NCBI RefSeq assembly: GCF_013520865.1
Contig: NZ_JACDXJ010000001.1
Coordinates: 4,077,501 to 4,141,500, forward strand
Length of the DNA: 64,000 nucleotides
Source of the DNA: Microvirga mediterraneensis
Lineage (GTDB): Bacteria; Pseudomonadota; Alphaproteobacteria; Rhizobiales; Beijerinckiaceae
Direction: 5' to 3'
Shown here piece after piece: positions 20,157-29,570 of this stretch. The notes below the pieces were generated by a model. It was not told the origin of the DNA and ran no database searches. It saw nothing but the letters and a program-made list of their open reading frames with translations. The position numbers and the translations under genes are program-made. The number at the start of each line of letters is the position of its first letter. Position 1 is the stretch's first letter.

Positions 20157-20524
20157 CGCTCGATTCCCTGGCTCTGAATACGCCCTGCTGCCGCGCAGGT
20201 GTTGGCTTGAAACATATGGAGCCCAAACGCAAGCTGAACAGCCAAGGTTCTGCCGAACACTCGCAATGGATAAAGTGTCATTGCGAACCGTTCCGAAAAA
20301 GCCCAATGGCCATGCCAGGCTACTTTACCATGGGATGGAGCCGGATTGCTCCTCATCCAGGGCGGATCGACGACACTGCCCCGATCCCCTGCCCGACAGT
20401 AATCACGAAAAGTACAACACCATTCCCAAAGTAGTCATCGACACCGCTCGTCCTTTTCGGCGCTCTGCCGCACAATCGCTCCTTTCGTCGCAGCCCTTAT
20501 CTCTGTCGTGATCTGGAGGCGAGC
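20157..20524. other. Divergent intergenic region between ppdK and an RTX gene
   Basis: These 368 bases must hold the promoters of both ppdK (leftward) and the RTX gene (rightward). I see no gene, repeat of the A-C families, or strong hairpin. The only clear signal is the ribosome-binding site GGAGGCGAGC immediately before the RTX start at 20525. Confidence 0.4.
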
Positions 20525-21628
20525 ATGGCCGTATTCACAGTGACGATCACCAATCCGGCAGGTGTCGACCTGTCTCTTTTCTTTCCCGGCACGATTGCGA
20601 CCCAATGGACAGGTTCAGGATCCAACCCGACAAGCGGGAACGTAAACTTCTATGCCGCTCCCAACGGGATCACCGACAGTTCGAATTATTATACCATTGA
20701 CACTGTCGGAAAGGGTTACTCTTTCCCCTCGGGCGACGGTGGTCTTGCCGGTACCATCACCTCGGCAACTCTCTCCATGACCCCGACGGGTGGCACGAAG
20801 GCTCAGCTCGCCACGATGTCGATTGCCCTCGGCACAGGCACCGCTGGCACCGGGGGCATCCCGATTCCTTCAATGATGGACATGACGCCGGACTCGCTTC
20901 TGCGCTTTGCGTCCCGAATTGATCCCGAGGGAGGCAAGCTGCTCCTGTATGGTGCCGACGGGAACGACCGGCTGATCGGCAGTCACCATGCGGACACTCT
21001 CGACGGCGGGCGAGGCATCGACCGGCTTGAGGGTTCGGGAGGCGACGACCTCTACTACGTGGATAACGCCCTCGATATCGTCACGGAGAATGATGGAGAG
21101 GGATCCGACACGGTGATCGCGACCGTCACTTACCGGCTCGCGGCTGGGACTTCGGTGGAAGGCCTAAAAGCCTTCACCAGCGCCGGCAATATCGGCCTGA
21201 CGGGCAACGCCTTCTCCAATCAATTGTTCGGGAACGATGGTGCCAACCGGCTCGATGGCGGGGCCGGGAACGATCAGCTCACGGGCGGGGCGGGCAAGGA
21301 TGCCTTCCTGTTTACGACGACGCTCAGCAAGACAGGGAATGTCGATAAGATCCTCGATTTCCAGGTGGTGGACGATAGCATCTGGCTCGATAACGCCATC
21401 TTCAAGGGCCTGGGCAAGAGCGGAACGATCTCTCATCCGGCAAAGCTCAAGGCCGACGCCTTCTTCATCGGGTCCCGCGCCCACGACGCGTCGGATCGCA
21501 TCATCTACAACAAGACAACGGGCGATCTCTTCTACGATCCCGATGGGACCGGTCGGGCGCCTCAGATCAAGTTCGCCGAGCTTACCAAGGGCCTGAAGAT
21601 GACGACGGCGGACTTCTTCACGATCTGA
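20525..21628 (+). CDS. RTX calcium-binding repeat protein, N-terminus unrecognised
   Basis: A 367-residue likely type I-secreted protein. The first ~130 residues (MAVFTVTITNPAGVDLSLFF onward) are Gly/Thr/Ser-rich and beta-prone, with no recognised domain. RTX-type repeats begin near residue 140 (YGADGNDRLIG, DTLDGGRGIDRLEGSGGDD). A second set is near 236-262 (FGNDGANRLDG, GAGNDQLTG). Residues ~262-367 are the C-terminal module shared with the RTX proteins at 12310, 29571 and 32943: DKILDF, DDSIWLDN, DRIIYN, YDPDGTG, then DFFTI as the last residues. There is no N-terminal signal. A terminator-like hairpin follows the stop codon. Confidence 0.85.
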   Translation: MAVFTVTITNPAGVDLSLFFPGTIATQWTGSGSNPTSGNVNFYAAPNGITDSSNYYTIDTVGKGYSFPSGDGGLAGTITSATLSMTPTGGTKAQLATMSIALGTGTAGTGGIPIPSMMDMTPDSLLRFASRIDPEGGKLLLYGADGNDRLIGSHHADTLDGGRGIDRLEGSGGDDLYYVDNALDIVTENDGEGSDTVIATVTYRLAAGTSVEGLKAFTSAGNIGLTGNAFSNQLFGNDGANRLDGGAGNDQLTGGAGKDAFLFTTTLSKTGNVDKILDFQVVDDSIWLDNAIFKGLGKSGTISHPAKLKADAFFIGSRAHDASDRIIYNKTTGDLFYDPDGTGRAPQIKFAELTKGLKMTTADFFTI

Positions 21629-21644
21629 GGTCGCCGGAAAGGAA

Positions 21645-21669
21645 ATGGCCGGGCTCCACGCCCGGCCAT
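21645..21669. terminator. Hairpin terminator between convergent genes
   Basis: ATGGCCGGGC at 21645-21654 pairs perfectly with GCCCGGCCAT at 21660-21669 across the loop TCCAC. A pyrimidine/T-rich stretch follows on the plus strand. It sits between the stops of the RTX gene and the L,D-transpeptidase gene, and its arms resemble the A-family repeat. Confidence 0.7.
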
Positions 21670-21694
21670 CGTGTCTCTTTCTTGTAATCGCCGC

Positions 21695-22339
21695 TCAGAC
21701 CCGGTAGCGCCCGTTGCGCTTCACATAGACCGTTGCGCCGACGGGAACGCGCTCGTAAAGGTCGGCCACGTCCTCGTTGAGCATGCGCACGCAGCCCGAA
21801 GACACTTGCTCGCCGATGCTCCAGGGCTCGTTGGTGCCGTGGATGCGGAAGAGGATGTCGCGTCCATCCTGGTAGAGATAGAGCGCGCGGGCGCCGAGCG
21901 GGTTGTCGAGCCCGGCCTCCACGTAGCGCGGCAGCTCCGGCTTGATGCCGACCATGGTCTTGGTGGGAGACCAGTTAGGCCAGACGCCCTTGCGGCCGAC
22001 GGACGCGATCCCCTTCCAGGAGAAGCCCTGTTTGCCGACGCCGACGCCGTAGCGGATCGCCCTGCCCTCGGGCTGGACGAGGTAGAGCATGCGCTCGTCG
22101 ATATCGACCACGATGGAGCCCGGCTTTTCGGGTCCCTTATACTCCACAGTCTGGCGCGCATATTTCGCGTCCATCCTGCGGCGGTCGACCAGCGGAATAT
22201 CGTGCGGCTTGTCCGGCATGGTGCCGATGTACCAAGCGGAATCGTCCGTTGCGGCAACCTCGTTCGGTTGTTGCTGGGCGGTCTGGCAGGCAGCGAGGGG
22301 CGCGCTCAGGAGAGCGGCGATCAGCAGGCGTCGAATCAT
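21695..22339 (-). CDS. Lipoprotein L,D-transpeptidase (YkuD domain)
   Basis: A 214-residue envelope protein. The lipoprotein signal MIRRLLIAALLSAPLAAC ends in a lipobox with Cys18, predicting acylation and envelope anchoring. The YkuD catalytic domain spans about residues 75-212, with HGTNEPWSIGEQVSSGCVRM holding the catalytic His and Cys. Such enzymes make 3-3 peptidoglycan crosslinks or attach proteins to the wall. The segment GIASVGRKGVWPNWSPTKTM is a typical substrate-loop region of the ErfK/YbiS subgroup in alphaproteobacteria. An in-frame GTG at 22345 is possible; the ATG at 22339 gives the best signal peptide. Confidence 0.93.
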   Translation of the reverse strand: MIRRLLIAALLSAPLAACQTAQQQPNEVAATDDSAWYIGTMPDKPHDIPLVDRRRMDAKYARQTVEYKGPEKPGSIVVDIDERMLYLVQPEGRAIRYGVGVGKQGFSWKGIASVGRKGVWPNWSPTKTMVGIKPELPRYVEAGLDNPLGARALYLYQDGRDILFRIHGTNEPWSIGEQVSSGCVRMLNEDVADLYERVPVGATVYVKRNGRYRV

Positions 22340-22508
22340 GGTCACTCAACCAAGTGAATCAGTTGCCGCTTACCTAGGGCGTAGGTGCCGGCTTGGCTGT
22401 GCCCCCCGCGCAACACCTTAACATGAATTAACCGGCCCCGCCTGTCGAAGGGCTGTCTCCAAAGGAGTGAAAACGGCCCTCTTCCGAGGCAGGCAAAGGG
22501 TTTGGATG

Positions 22509-24764
22509 CTATCCTTCAATCCGGGAGAAATCCGCCACCGTGCGGGTGGCCTCGCGGATGTCGTTGAGGAGACGCAGGCGGTTCGCCCGGAGGCTTGCAT
22601 CCTCCGCATTCACGGTGACCTTGTCGAAGAACGCATCCACGGGCTGGCGCAGGCGGGACAGGGCCCGCATCGCTCCCTCGAAATCCTCCGCCTCGATGGC
22701 GGCCTTCGCCTCTTCCTTCGCCCCATGGAGAACGACCGCGAGCGCCTTCTCCTCGATCTGGCCCTGGTCGTTCACGATCTGGAGGTCGGGCGCCTCGCTA
22801 TAGGAGCGTCCGTCCTTCTTCTCCTCGATGCGCAGGATGTTGGCGGCGCGGCGATAGCCCGCGAGCAGGTTCCTGCCGTCCTCCGTTTCCAGGAAGCGGC
22901 CGAGCGCCTCCACCCGACGGACGACCATGAGGAGATCGTCCTGCCCTTCGAGGGAGAACACTGCATCGATGAGATCGTGCCGCGCGCCCTGGTCGCGGAG
23001 ATAGACCTTCAGGCGGTCGGCGAAGAACGAGAGGAGGTCGAGCGCGCGCACATACATGATCCGCGCGAGGCTCTCGGCATTCCCAAGCTGCCGCTGCCGG
23101 AAGATGGATTCGAGATCCGGAAGCGTCGGATGCGCGACGAGCCCGGCAATGGCGCTGTCGTCGATGGCCTCGACGAGCTTCTTGGCCTGCATGAACTCCT
23201 CGAAGAGAACATCCTTCGCATCGCGGGCGAAAGGCTTCGCGAGCAGGGAGATCAGCGGCAGATTGAGATTGTTCTCCAGCACCAGCCGGATCACGCCGAG
23301 CGCCGCACGGCGCAGGGCATAGGGATCCTTCGATCCCGTCGGCTTCTCGTCGATGGCCCAGAAGCCCACGAGGGTATCGATCTTGTCGGCGAGCGCCACG
23401 GCCACGGAGACCGGATCGGTCGGCACGCGGTCGGACGGGCCGAGCGGCTTGTAGTGCTCCTCGACGGCCGCCGCGACGGAGGGGTGCTCGCCCTGCAGCG
23501 TCGCGTAGTAACGGCCCATCAGGCCCTGCAGCTCGGGAAATTCGCCCACCATCTCGGTGACGAGATCGGCCTTGGCGAGACGCGCGGCCCGCTCCGCCAG
23601 CGCAGGCTCGGCGCCGACGATGGGCGCCAGTTCCTTGGCAAGCGCCGCGATGCGCTCCACGCGCTCGTATTGCGTGCCGAGCTTCTCGTGGAACACGATG
23701 CTTTTCAGCTTCTCCAGCCGGTCTTCCAGCTTCACGCGCTGGTCCGTCTCCCAGAAGAATTTCGCGTCGGACAGGCGTGCACGTACCACGCGCTCGTTGC
23801 CGCCCACGATGGTCTTGCCGCCGTCGGCGGCAACGAGGTTCGAGGTGAGCAGGAACTTGTTCGCGAGCTTGCCGGTGTTGGGATTGCGCAGCACGAAACA
23901 TTTCTGGTTCGCGCGAATGGTGGTGCGGATCACCTCCGGCGGAATGTCGAGAAACGCTCCGTCGAACGATCCCATCAGCACCACGGGCCATTCCACGAGG
24001 CCCGCGACCTCTTCGAGCAGGCCTTCGTCCTCGATGAGTTCGAGGCCCTGCGCGAAGGCGAGGTCCTTCGCGTCGTGCAGGATCATGTCCTTGCGGCGAT
24101 CCGTGTCGATCACGACCTTGGCGCGCTCCAGCGCCGGCGCGTAATCGTCGAAGCGCTTCACCCGGATCTCGCCGGGAGCGAGGAAACGGTGGCCCTTCGT
24201 GACATCGCCCGATGCGATGCCGTCGATTTCGAAGCGCACCACTTCCGGATCCTCGGTCTCGGGCCCGAAGGTGCAGACGACCGAATGGAGCGGACGCACC
24301 CAGCGCAGGCTTCCGGGCTCGCGCGAGGCGGCGCCCCAGCGCATGGATTTCGGCCAGGGGAAGTTCTTGACGATGCCGGGCAGGATTTCCGCCAGGACGT
24401 CCGGCGTGGAGCGGCCGGGCTTCTCGATGACGGCGACGTAGAACTCGCCCTTCTTCGGATCGCTCTCGATCTTCGCCTGGTCGATGGAGGACAGGCCCGC
24501 TCCCTTCAGGAAGCCCTGGATCGCTGCATCGGGCGAGCCGACGCGCGGACCTTTGCGTTCCTCGCGTACGTCCTGCCCCTTCACCGGCAGTCCCGCCACA
24601 TGGAGCGCCAGCCGCCGCGGCGTGGCGAAGGCCTTCGCGCCTTCATAGAGGAAGCCGCGCTCCACGAGGGCATCGGTCACAAGCTTCTTCAGATCCTCCG
24701 CCGCACGGCGCTGCATGCGGGCGGGAATTTCTTCGGAAAAGAGTTCGAGGAGAAGATCGGGCAT
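22509..24764 (-). CDS. glyS: Glycyl-tRNA synthetase beta subunit
   Basis: A 751-residue beta subunit of the alpha2beta2 glycyl-tRNA synthetase, responsible mainly for tRNA(Gly) recognition. It begins [17 protein letters not shown], a hallmark of GlyS, and includes [12 protein letters not shown], the [16 protein letters not shown] HD segment near residue 475, and the RDPYALRR-like [13 protein letters not shown]. The length is slightly above the ~690 of E. coli but normal for Rhizobiales. It follows glyQ by 45 bases on the same strand and depends on it for activity. Confidence 0.97.
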   Translation of the reverse strand: MPDLLLELFSEEIPARMQRRAAEDLKKLVTDALVERGFLYEGAKAFATPRRLALHVAGLPVKGQDVREERKGPRVGSPDAAIQGFLKGAGLSSIDQAKIESDPKKGEFYVAVIEKPGRSTPDVLAEILPGIVKNFPWPKSMRWGAASREPGSLRWVRPLHSVVCTFGPETEDPEVVRFEIDGIASGDVTKGHRFLAPGEIRVKRFDDYAPALERAKVVIDTDRRKDMILHDAKDLAFAQGLELIEDEGLLEEVAGLVEWPVVLMGSFDGAFLDIPPEVIRTTIRANQKCFVLRNPNTGKLANKFLLTSNLVAADGGKTIVGGNERVVRARLSDAKFFWETDQRVKLEDRLEKLKSIVFHEKLGTQYERVERIAALAKELAPIVGAEPALAERAARLAKADLVTEMVGEFPELQGLMGRYYATLQGEHPSVAAAVEEHYKPLGPSDRVPTDPVSVAVALADKIDTLVGFWAIDEKPTGSKDPYALRRAALGVIRLVLENNLNLPLISLLAKPFARDAKDVLFEEFMQAKKLVEAIDDSAIAGLVAHPTLPDLESIFRQRQLGNAESLARIMYVRALDLLSFFADRLKVYLRDQGARHDLIDAVFSLEGQDDLLMVVRRVEALGRFLETEDGRNLLAGYRRAANILRIEEKKDGRSYSEAPDLQIVNDQGQIEEKALAVVLHGAKEEAKAAIEAEDFEGAMRALSRLRQPVDAFFDKVTVNAEDASLRANRLRLLNDIREATRTVADFSRIEG

Positions 24765-24809
24765 CGGAGAACTTTATGTCTGAGGGAGGTCAATGGACGG
24801 GGACGGCAC

Positions 24810-25751
24810 TCACGCCGCCACGCCTCCGCCCTCGGTCTTCAGCCAGGCCGCGCCGCAGGCCTTGGCCAGTTCGCGGACGCGCAGGATGTAGCTCTGGCGC
24901 TCGGTGACGGAGATCACGCCGCGGGCGTCGAGCAGGTTGAACATGTGGCTGGCCTTGATGCACTGATCGTAGGCCGGCAGCGCCATGAGATGGCGGTTGT
25001 CGTTGGAGCCGGGCTTCGGCTCGCCGTCTTCGAGATACTTGCGGCAGGCGGCCTCCGCATCTCGGAAATGCCGGAACAGCATCTCGGTATCGGCATATTC
25101 GAAGTTGTGGCGCGAATATTCCTGCTCGGCCTGCAGGAAGACGTCGCCGTAGGAGACCTTCCGGTCGCCTTCGAGCCCGTTGAAGTTGAGGTCGTAGATC
25201 GACTCAACGCCCTGGAGATACATGGCGAGGCGCTCAAGGCCGTAGGTCAGTTCGCCCGCAACCGGCGAGCATTCGAAGCCGGCCACCTGCTGGAAATAGG
25301 TGAACTGCGACACTTCCATGCCGTCGCACCAGCATTCCCAGCCGAGGCCCCAGGCGCCGAGGGTCGGGCTCTCCCAATCGTCCTCGACGAAGCGGATGTC
25401 GTGGACGCTCGTGTCGATGCCGATGGCCTTGAGCGAGCCGAGATAGAGCTCCTGCAGGTTCGGCGGGTTCGGCTTCAGGATCACCTGGAACTGGTAATAG
25501 TGCTGCAGCCGGTTCGGGTTCTCGCCGTAGCGCCCGTCCTTGGGTCGGCGGGAGGGCTGCACATAGGCGGCCCGCCAGGGCCTGGGGCCCAGAGCCCTCA
25601 GGGTGGTGGCCGGATGGAAGGTGCCCGCACCGACCTCCATGTCGTAGGGTTGGAGGATGACGCAGCCCTGTTCGGCCCAGTAGCGCTGGAGGGTGAGGAT
25701 CAGGCCCTGGAAAGAGCGCGCAGGGTTCATATGCGCGGGTTCGCTCGTCAT
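24810..25751 (-). CDS. glyQ: Glycyl-tRNA synthetase alpha subunit
   Basis: A 313-residue class II catalytic subunit that activates glycine and charges tRNA(Gly) together with GlyS. Diagnostic stretches are [36 protein letters not shown], and [19 protein letters not shown] (class II motif 2). [20 protein letters not shown] is also present, as is [18 protein letters not shown] (motif 3). All are intact. It is followed by glyS and preceded, 96 bases upstream on the same strand, by an S49 peptidase gene. An in-frame internal ATG at codon 8 could be an alternative start. Confidence 0.97.
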   Translation of the reverse strand: MTSEPAHMNPARSFQGLILTLQRYWAEQGCVILQPYDMEVGAGTFHPATTLRALGPRPWRAAYVQPSRRPKDGRYGENPNRLQHYYQFQVILKPNPPNLQELYLGSLKAIGIDTSVHDIRFVEDDWESPTLGAWGLGWECWCDGMEVSQFTYFQQVAGFECSPVAGELTYGLERLAMYLQGVESIYDLNFNGLEGDRKVSYGDVFLQAEQEYSRHNFEYADTEMLFRHFRDAEAACRKYLEDGEPKPGSNDNRHLMALPAYDQCIKASHMFNLLDARGVISVTERQSYILRVRELAKACGAAWLKTEGGGVAA

Positions 25752-25847
25752 GTCGGCGTCCGGTTCATCTCGAAAATGTCAGGCGAACCCTTGGGATGAT
25801 GGGCGGCCCAAGTCAAGCGTCGGCGGCCCTTCCCGCCATCGCCGCGC

Positions 25848-26732
25848 TCACAAGCCGAGCCGCGCCCAGGCGGCGCGCTCTTCCAGGGCGCCGACGATTT
25901 CGCCCGGGTCAATCAGGCTGCTCTGCCCGAGGGACCGGCGGCCGAGGAGCCGGCCGAGGAGCGGCGGGCGGGCGGGCTCGATCATGCGGAACTGCACCTT
26001 CTCGCCGAAGCGCTGGCGCAGGATGGTGCGGATGTCGCCGAGCCCGTCGATGAGGCCGAGATCGAGCGCCTCCGACCCGACCCAGAAGGCGCCGGAGAAG
26101 AGGTCGTCATAGGAATCGTTGAGCTTTTCCCCCCGGCGGTCCCGCACGAGGTTCTCGAAGACCTGATGGATCTGGCGCTGGAGCCCCTTCAGGCGCACCA
26201 CATCGTCCGGGTTCTCGGGCCGGAACGGGTCCAGCATCGCCTTGCTCTTGCCGGCGGTATGCACCCGCCGCTCGATGCCGATGCGCTCGATCAGCTCATG
26301 GAAGCCGAAACTCGCGGAGACGACCCCGATGGATCCGACGATGGAGGCCGGGTCGGCATAGATCTCGTCCGCCGCGCAGGCGATCATGTAGCCGCCGGAG
26401 GCCGCCGCATCCTCCACGAAGGCGATGACCGGGAGTTTCTTCTCCTCGGCGAAGGCGCGGATCCGCTTGAAGATCAGGTGAGACTGCGCGGCCGACCCGC
26501 CCGGCGAGTTGATGACCAGAGCCACCGCCTTCGCGCCCGGAACCGAGAAGGCGCGCTCCAGGAGCGGCGCCACGCTCGCCATGGCGAGCCCTGCCCGCAG
26601 GGGCATCACGGCCCCGATGGGCCCCGACAGGCGCACCACGGGCACGATTGGATCAGGGTAGATGCGATATTTGCTCGGGAGGAGGAACTGAAGGCGTGCC
26701 GGGAGCATGGAGGAGAACGATGTTTGAGCCAT
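25848..26732 (-). CDS. S49 family serine peptidase (SppA/SohB-like)
   Basis: A 294-residue protease of the signal-peptide-peptidase A clan. The Ser/Lys dyad fits Ser112 in ASGGYMIACAADEIYA and Lys164 in GKSKAMLDPF, 52 residues apart as in Bacillus SppA. NSPGGS at 75-80 and VGSIGVV at 132-138 are further family motifs. No obvious membrane anchor precedes the domain, so it may be cytoplasmic or peripherally attached, unlike E. coli SppA. The family degrades cleaved signal peptides or short peptides. It is placed upstream of glyQ-glyS, a combination I take as co-transcription. Confidence 0.92.
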   Translation of the reverse strand: MAQTSFSSMLPARLQFLLPSKYRIYPDPIVPVVRLSGPIGAVMPLRAGLAMASVAPLLERAFSVPGAKAVALVINSPGGSAAQSHLIFKRIRAFAEEKKLPVIAFVEDAAASGGYMIACAADEIYADPASIVGSIGVVSASFGFHELIERIGIERRVHTAGKSKAMLDPFRPENPDDVVRLKGLQRQIHQVFENLVRDRRGEKLNDSYDDLFSGAFWVGSEALDLGLIDGLGDIRTILRQRFGEKVQFRMIEPARPPLLGRLLGRRSLGQSSLIDPGEIVGALEERAAWARLGL

Positions 26733-26891
26733 GGCAGTTATGTAGGGTGCACGGCACGGCTTCCCAAGATGAACATACCGTTAGGGAAAATGTCGGGTTG
26801 CGTTCAGTTAAAATCGTTTATTTCTTGATCATGGACAACGGCCCGATCGTGACACCGTTTCAATCCGGTGTGCGGGCGAGGAGAAGATGAA

Positions 26892-27227
26892 ATGCGTAAG
26901 CTGATGTTCGGCCTTCTTGGTTTTGCAGCGCTGGGCTTTGGAGCCCTGTCGGTCCAGCCGGCGGAGGCACAGCCTTATTATCCAGGCTACGGCTATCGGG
27001 AGCCGACCGTGACGGTCCAGTATGGGGGCCCCCGTTATGACCGCCCCTATTACGGTCGTCCCTATTATGGCCGCCCCTATTACGGACGCCCCTACGGAGC
27101 CTATCGCCCGGTTCCCGCCGCCCGCCGCTGCTGGGTCGAGCCGCGCCGGGTCTGGAACGGCTACCGTTGGGTGCGCCGTCCCATCGAGGTCTGCCGAACG
27201 GTGGGCCGGCCGGGCTACCGCTACTGA
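26892..27227 (+). CDS. Small exported protein with YYGRP tandem repeats
   Basis: A 111-residue protein with a clear Sec signal peptide (MRKLMFGLLGFAALGFGALS, cleavage after the AEA near residue 27). The mature part is Tyr/Pro/Gly/Arg-rich and contains three to four tandem YYGRP units at about residues 50-70, encoded by 15-base DNA repeats. The C-terminal ~40 residues have CWVEPRRVWNGYRWVRRPIEVC, with two cysteines that could form a disulfide. Proteins of this look are common in Rhizobiales envelopes, with no known function. An intrinsic terminator follows directly. Confidence 0.8.
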   Translation: MRKLMFGLLGFAALGFGALSVQPAEAQPYYPGYGYREPTVTVQYGGPRYDRPYYGRPYYGRPYYGRPYGAYRPVPAARRCWVEPRRVWNGYRWVRRPIEVCRTVGRPGYRY

Positions 27228-27236
27228 GCTTGGGAA

Positions 27237-27259
27237 GGGCGCCGAAAGGCGCCCTTTTT
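27237..27259 (+). terminator. Intrinsic terminator
   Basis: GGGCGCC at 27237-27243 pairs with GGCGCCC at 27248-27254 around a GAAA tetraloop, followed by five T residues. It lies ten bases after the stop of the YYGRP-repeat gene and abuts the stop of the convergent methyltransferase gene. Confidence 0.92.
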
Positions 27260-27999
27260 CATAGGAGATCCGCCTCTCCCCGATGCAGAGCCTCGGCCTG
27301 CGGGGTGAACCGCCCGTCGAGACCGTTCAGGATCAGTGGCGGCAGGATGCCGAGCGGCGCCCTGCTGCCCTTGATCCCCGATAAAAGAACGCGAATCGCC
27401 GCCCGGTCGGCGCTCGGATGAACGAAGCGCAGTTCCAGGCCGCCGAGCCATTTTTCCACGATCCGAAGGCATTCGGCCGTGCGGTCGGCCCGGTGGATGA
27501 CGACGAGCCGCCCCTTGGGCTTGAGCAGCCCTGCACAGGCTTTCAGCCAAGCCTCCAGCCCGCCGGCCGGCAGGGCATGGGCGGCGGCGCGAATCCGGTC
27601 GGGCGAGATCCGGGCCAGCCCTTCCTCCAGGAATGGTGGATTGGTGAGGACGAGGTCGGCGCCCTCTGGGACCAGGCCGGCCGCGAGACGCGATTCCCTG
27701 TCCAGCACATCGGCGACGGCAACCTGCCCTTCCACCCCATTGTCGCGGCAGTTGCGGCGGCACATTTCCGCTAGACCTGGATCCCGCTCCACGAAGACGA
27801 AGCGCGCGCCCTTCTCCCGGGCCGCCGCCATGAGCCCGACCGCTCCGGTCGCGGCCCCCACATCCACCACCACGTCGCCCGGCCCCACCGGCGCAGAGGC
27901 CGCCAGCAGCACCGCGTCGGTGCCGGCCCGATGCCCCCTCTCCGGCTGGACGAGGTGGACGCGCCCGCCGAGCAATAAATCTTCCGTTATCTCAATCAT
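27259..27999 (-). CDS. TrmN6-like tRNA1(Val) adenine-N6 methyltransferase
   Basis: A 246-residue SAM-dependent methyltransferase of the YfiC/TrmN6 group, which methylates A37 of tRNA1(Val) in E. coli. Motif I is VVVDVGAATGAVGL at about residues 43-56, the acidic motif II ERD is at 71-73, and the adenine-N6 catalytic motif is NPPF at 120-123. HRAGTDAVLLAAS near 23-35 is the usual TrmN6/HemK-like lead-in. Its start overlaps the stop of the DUF2007 gene by eight bases, so the pair is translationally coupled. The tRNA target is inferred from family only. Confidence 0.87.
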   Translation of the reverse strand: MIEITEDLLLGGRVHLVQPERGHRAGTDAVLLAASAPVGPGDVVVDVGAATGAVGLMAAAREKGARFVFVERDPGLAEMCRRNCRDNGVEGQVAVADVLDRESRLAAGLVPEGADLVLTNPPFLEEGLARISPDRIRAAAHALPAGGLEAWLKACAGLLKPKGRLVVIHRADRTAECLRIVEKWLGGLELRFVHPSADRAAIRVLLSGIKGSRAPLGILPPLILNGLDGRFTPQAEALHRGEADLL

Positions 28000-28216
28000 G
28001 GCGCAGTTCGCCTTCGAGACCAGCCTCGGAGATCAGCCGGCGCGCTTGGCGCCAATGATCTTCGGGCACCAGGATCCGGCGCGGAAAGGCGCCCGTCATG
28101 CCCTCCAGGGCGCTCATATGCGCGTCTGCGACGAGAACGGGGATATTGGCGTTTTGCAGCAGGGATTGTAGGAAGCCGACCAGAACGAGATCGTTGGTGC
28201 GGACGATTTCGACCAT
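27992..28216 (-). CDS. DUF2007 domain protein
   Basis: A 74-residue protein consisting of one DUF2007 domain (putative signal-transducing or prokaryotic RING-associated small domain). Visible are VEIVRTNDLVLVGFLQSLL, IPVLVADAHMS and RRILVPEDHWRQARRL, the characteristic alternation of beta-alpha-beta with the V-P-E-D near residue 50. Its function is unknown. It overlaps the methyltransferase gene by eight bases, and the same pairing next to a polyprenyl synthetase is, to my knowledge, frequent in Rhizobiales. A GGAAGGA site precedes the ATG at 28216. Confidence 0.85.
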   Translation of the reverse strand: MVEIVRTNDLVLVGFLQSLLQNANIPVLVADAHMSALEGMTGAFPRRILVPEDHWRQARRLISEAGLEGELRHD

Positions 28217-28318
28217 CGGCGTGAGATCCTTCCCGTGTGCTAAGCGTTTGCATTGCAGCATGGAAAGTGCCATGCCAGTCCATATTCCTACCGGCCATCC
28301 CGGCCGGCAACCCGGGTC

Positions 28319-29344
28319 ATGACAGTGGGCGTCGTCGTTCCGTTCGAAGACAAGCATCCCGAGAAGAATGCGAGCATCGAAAAGCTTGTGTCCCTTGTGG
28401 CCTCCGACATGGAACGGGTCAATGCGATGATCCTGTCGCGCACGGGTTCCGAGGTCACGATGATCCCGGAAGTGGCCAACCACCTCATTTCCTCCGGCGG
28501 CAAGCGCCTGCGGCCCATGCTGACGCTGGCGACCGCCGGGCTCTCCGGCTACCAGGGCGACGGGCACGTGAAGCTCGCGGCCTCGGTGGAGTTCATGCAC
28601 ACGGCCACCCTCCTCCACGACGACGTGGTGGACGAGAGCGACATGCGCCGGGGCAAGATCGCCGCCCGAATCAAGTGGGGCAACGAGGCGAGCGTGCTCG
28701 TCGGCGACTTCCTGCTCGGCCAGGCCTTCCGCATGATGGTGGAAGTGGGGTCGCTCCGCGCCCTCGACATCCTCTCCGCCGCCGCGACCGTGATCGCCGA
28801 AGGCGAGGTGATGCAGCTCGCGGCCGCCAAGAACACCGAGACCACCGAGGACGAGTACCTCGCCGTGATCCGCGGCAAGACGGCGGAGCTCTTCGCCGCC
28901 GCCTGCGAGGTCGGGCCCGTGATCGCCGAGCGCCCCAAGGCCGAGCAGGCAGCCTGCCGCTCCTACGGCATGAACCTCGGCATCGCGTTCCAGCTCGTGG
29001 ACGACGCCCTCGATTACGGCGGCAAGGCCGCGACGCTCGGCAAGAACGTGGGCGATGACTTCCGCGAGGGAAAGATCACCCTGCCCGTCGTCCTGTCGTT
29101 CCGCCGCGGCACGGACGAGGAGCGAGCCTTCTGGAAGCGCGTGCTCGAGCAGGGCGAGATCGAGGATGCGGACCTCGAACAGGCCATCGCCATCATGCGT
29201 CGCCACCGGGCTCTGGAAGACACGGTCGAGCGGGCCCGCCACTACGGCGCCATGGCCCGCGACGCGCTCGCCCTCTTCCCGTCGGGCCCCATGAAGCAGG
29301 CCCTTCTCGACACGGTCGATTTCTGCATCGCCCGCGCCTATTGA
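28319..29344 (+). CDS. ispB: Polyprenyl (octaprenyl/decaprenyl) diphosphate synthase
   Basis: A 341-residue trans-isoprenyl diphosphate synthase building the ubiquinone side chain from IPP and FPP/GPP. The first Asp-rich motif is LLHDDVVDESDMRRG near residue 98 and the second is FQLVDDALDYGG near residue 226. GGKRLRPML near residue 60 binds the diphosphate. The small residues before the first motif (FMHTAT) are those of long-chain enzymes; in Rhizobiales the product is normally decaprenyl (Q10), which is an inference. It is divergent from the DUF2007-methyltransferase pair across about 100 bases. An upstream in-frame start at 28253 adds residues unlike the family. Confidence 0.93.
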   Translation: MTVGVVVPFEDKHPEKNASIEKLVSLVASDMERVNAMILSRTGSEVTMIPEVANHLISSGGKRLRPMLTLATAGLSGYQGDGHVKLAASVEFMHTATLLHDDVVDESDMRRGKIAARIKWGNEASVLVGDFLLGQAFRMMVEVGSLRALDILSAAATVIAEGEVMQLAAAKNTETTEDEYLAVIRGKTAELFAAACEVGPVIAERPKAEQAACRSYGMNLGIAFQLVDDALDYGGKAATLGKNVGDDFREGKITLPVVLSFRRGTDEERAFWKRVLEQGEIEDADLEQAIAIMRRHRALEDTVERARHYGAMARDALALFPSGPMKQALLDTVDFCIARAY

Positions 29345-29403
29345 GCTGCTGCTCAATCGTTTTATCACACAGTCCGGCTCATAAACCGGCACCTTCCTAA
29401 GCC

Positions 29404-29520
29404 GTCATGGCCGTCCCCGGCTTGATCCGGGGATCAGTTCCTGTCCATCGCGATACGGCGATGCTTGGTGCTTCAATCCATCGGGATCACCAACACAAGG
29501 CCCGTGATGATGGAGGCGGA
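29404..29520. repeat. Degenerate palindromic intergenic repeat (A family)
   Basis: GTCATGGCCGTCCCCGG at the left and GGGATCACC...GGCCCGTGATGATGG at the right match A-family arms with more mismatches than other copies. A separate small hairpin, GGCAGAGC (29523-29530) with GCTCTGCC (29536-29543), follows. The element lies between the convergent ispB and RTX glycoside-hydrolase genes. Confidence 0.6.
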
Positions 29521-29570
29521 TTGGCAGAGCCGGTTGCTCTGCCCCGTGAGCATAGCTTCGCGCCTCCCTG

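Noticed and set aside
22467..25799. An 1110-codon open frame on the plus strand
   Set aside because: It is antisense to glyS and glyQ, crosses both genes and their spacer, and shows no domain.
27030..27110. Short tandem repeats suggesting a CRISPR array
   Set aside because: The 15-base units have no spacers and are in frame as YYGRP codons of an exported protein.
28217..29392. Long minus-strand extension upstream of the DUF2007 gene
   Set aside because: It is antisense to ispB, and only the last 74 codons (27992-28216) have protein-family character.
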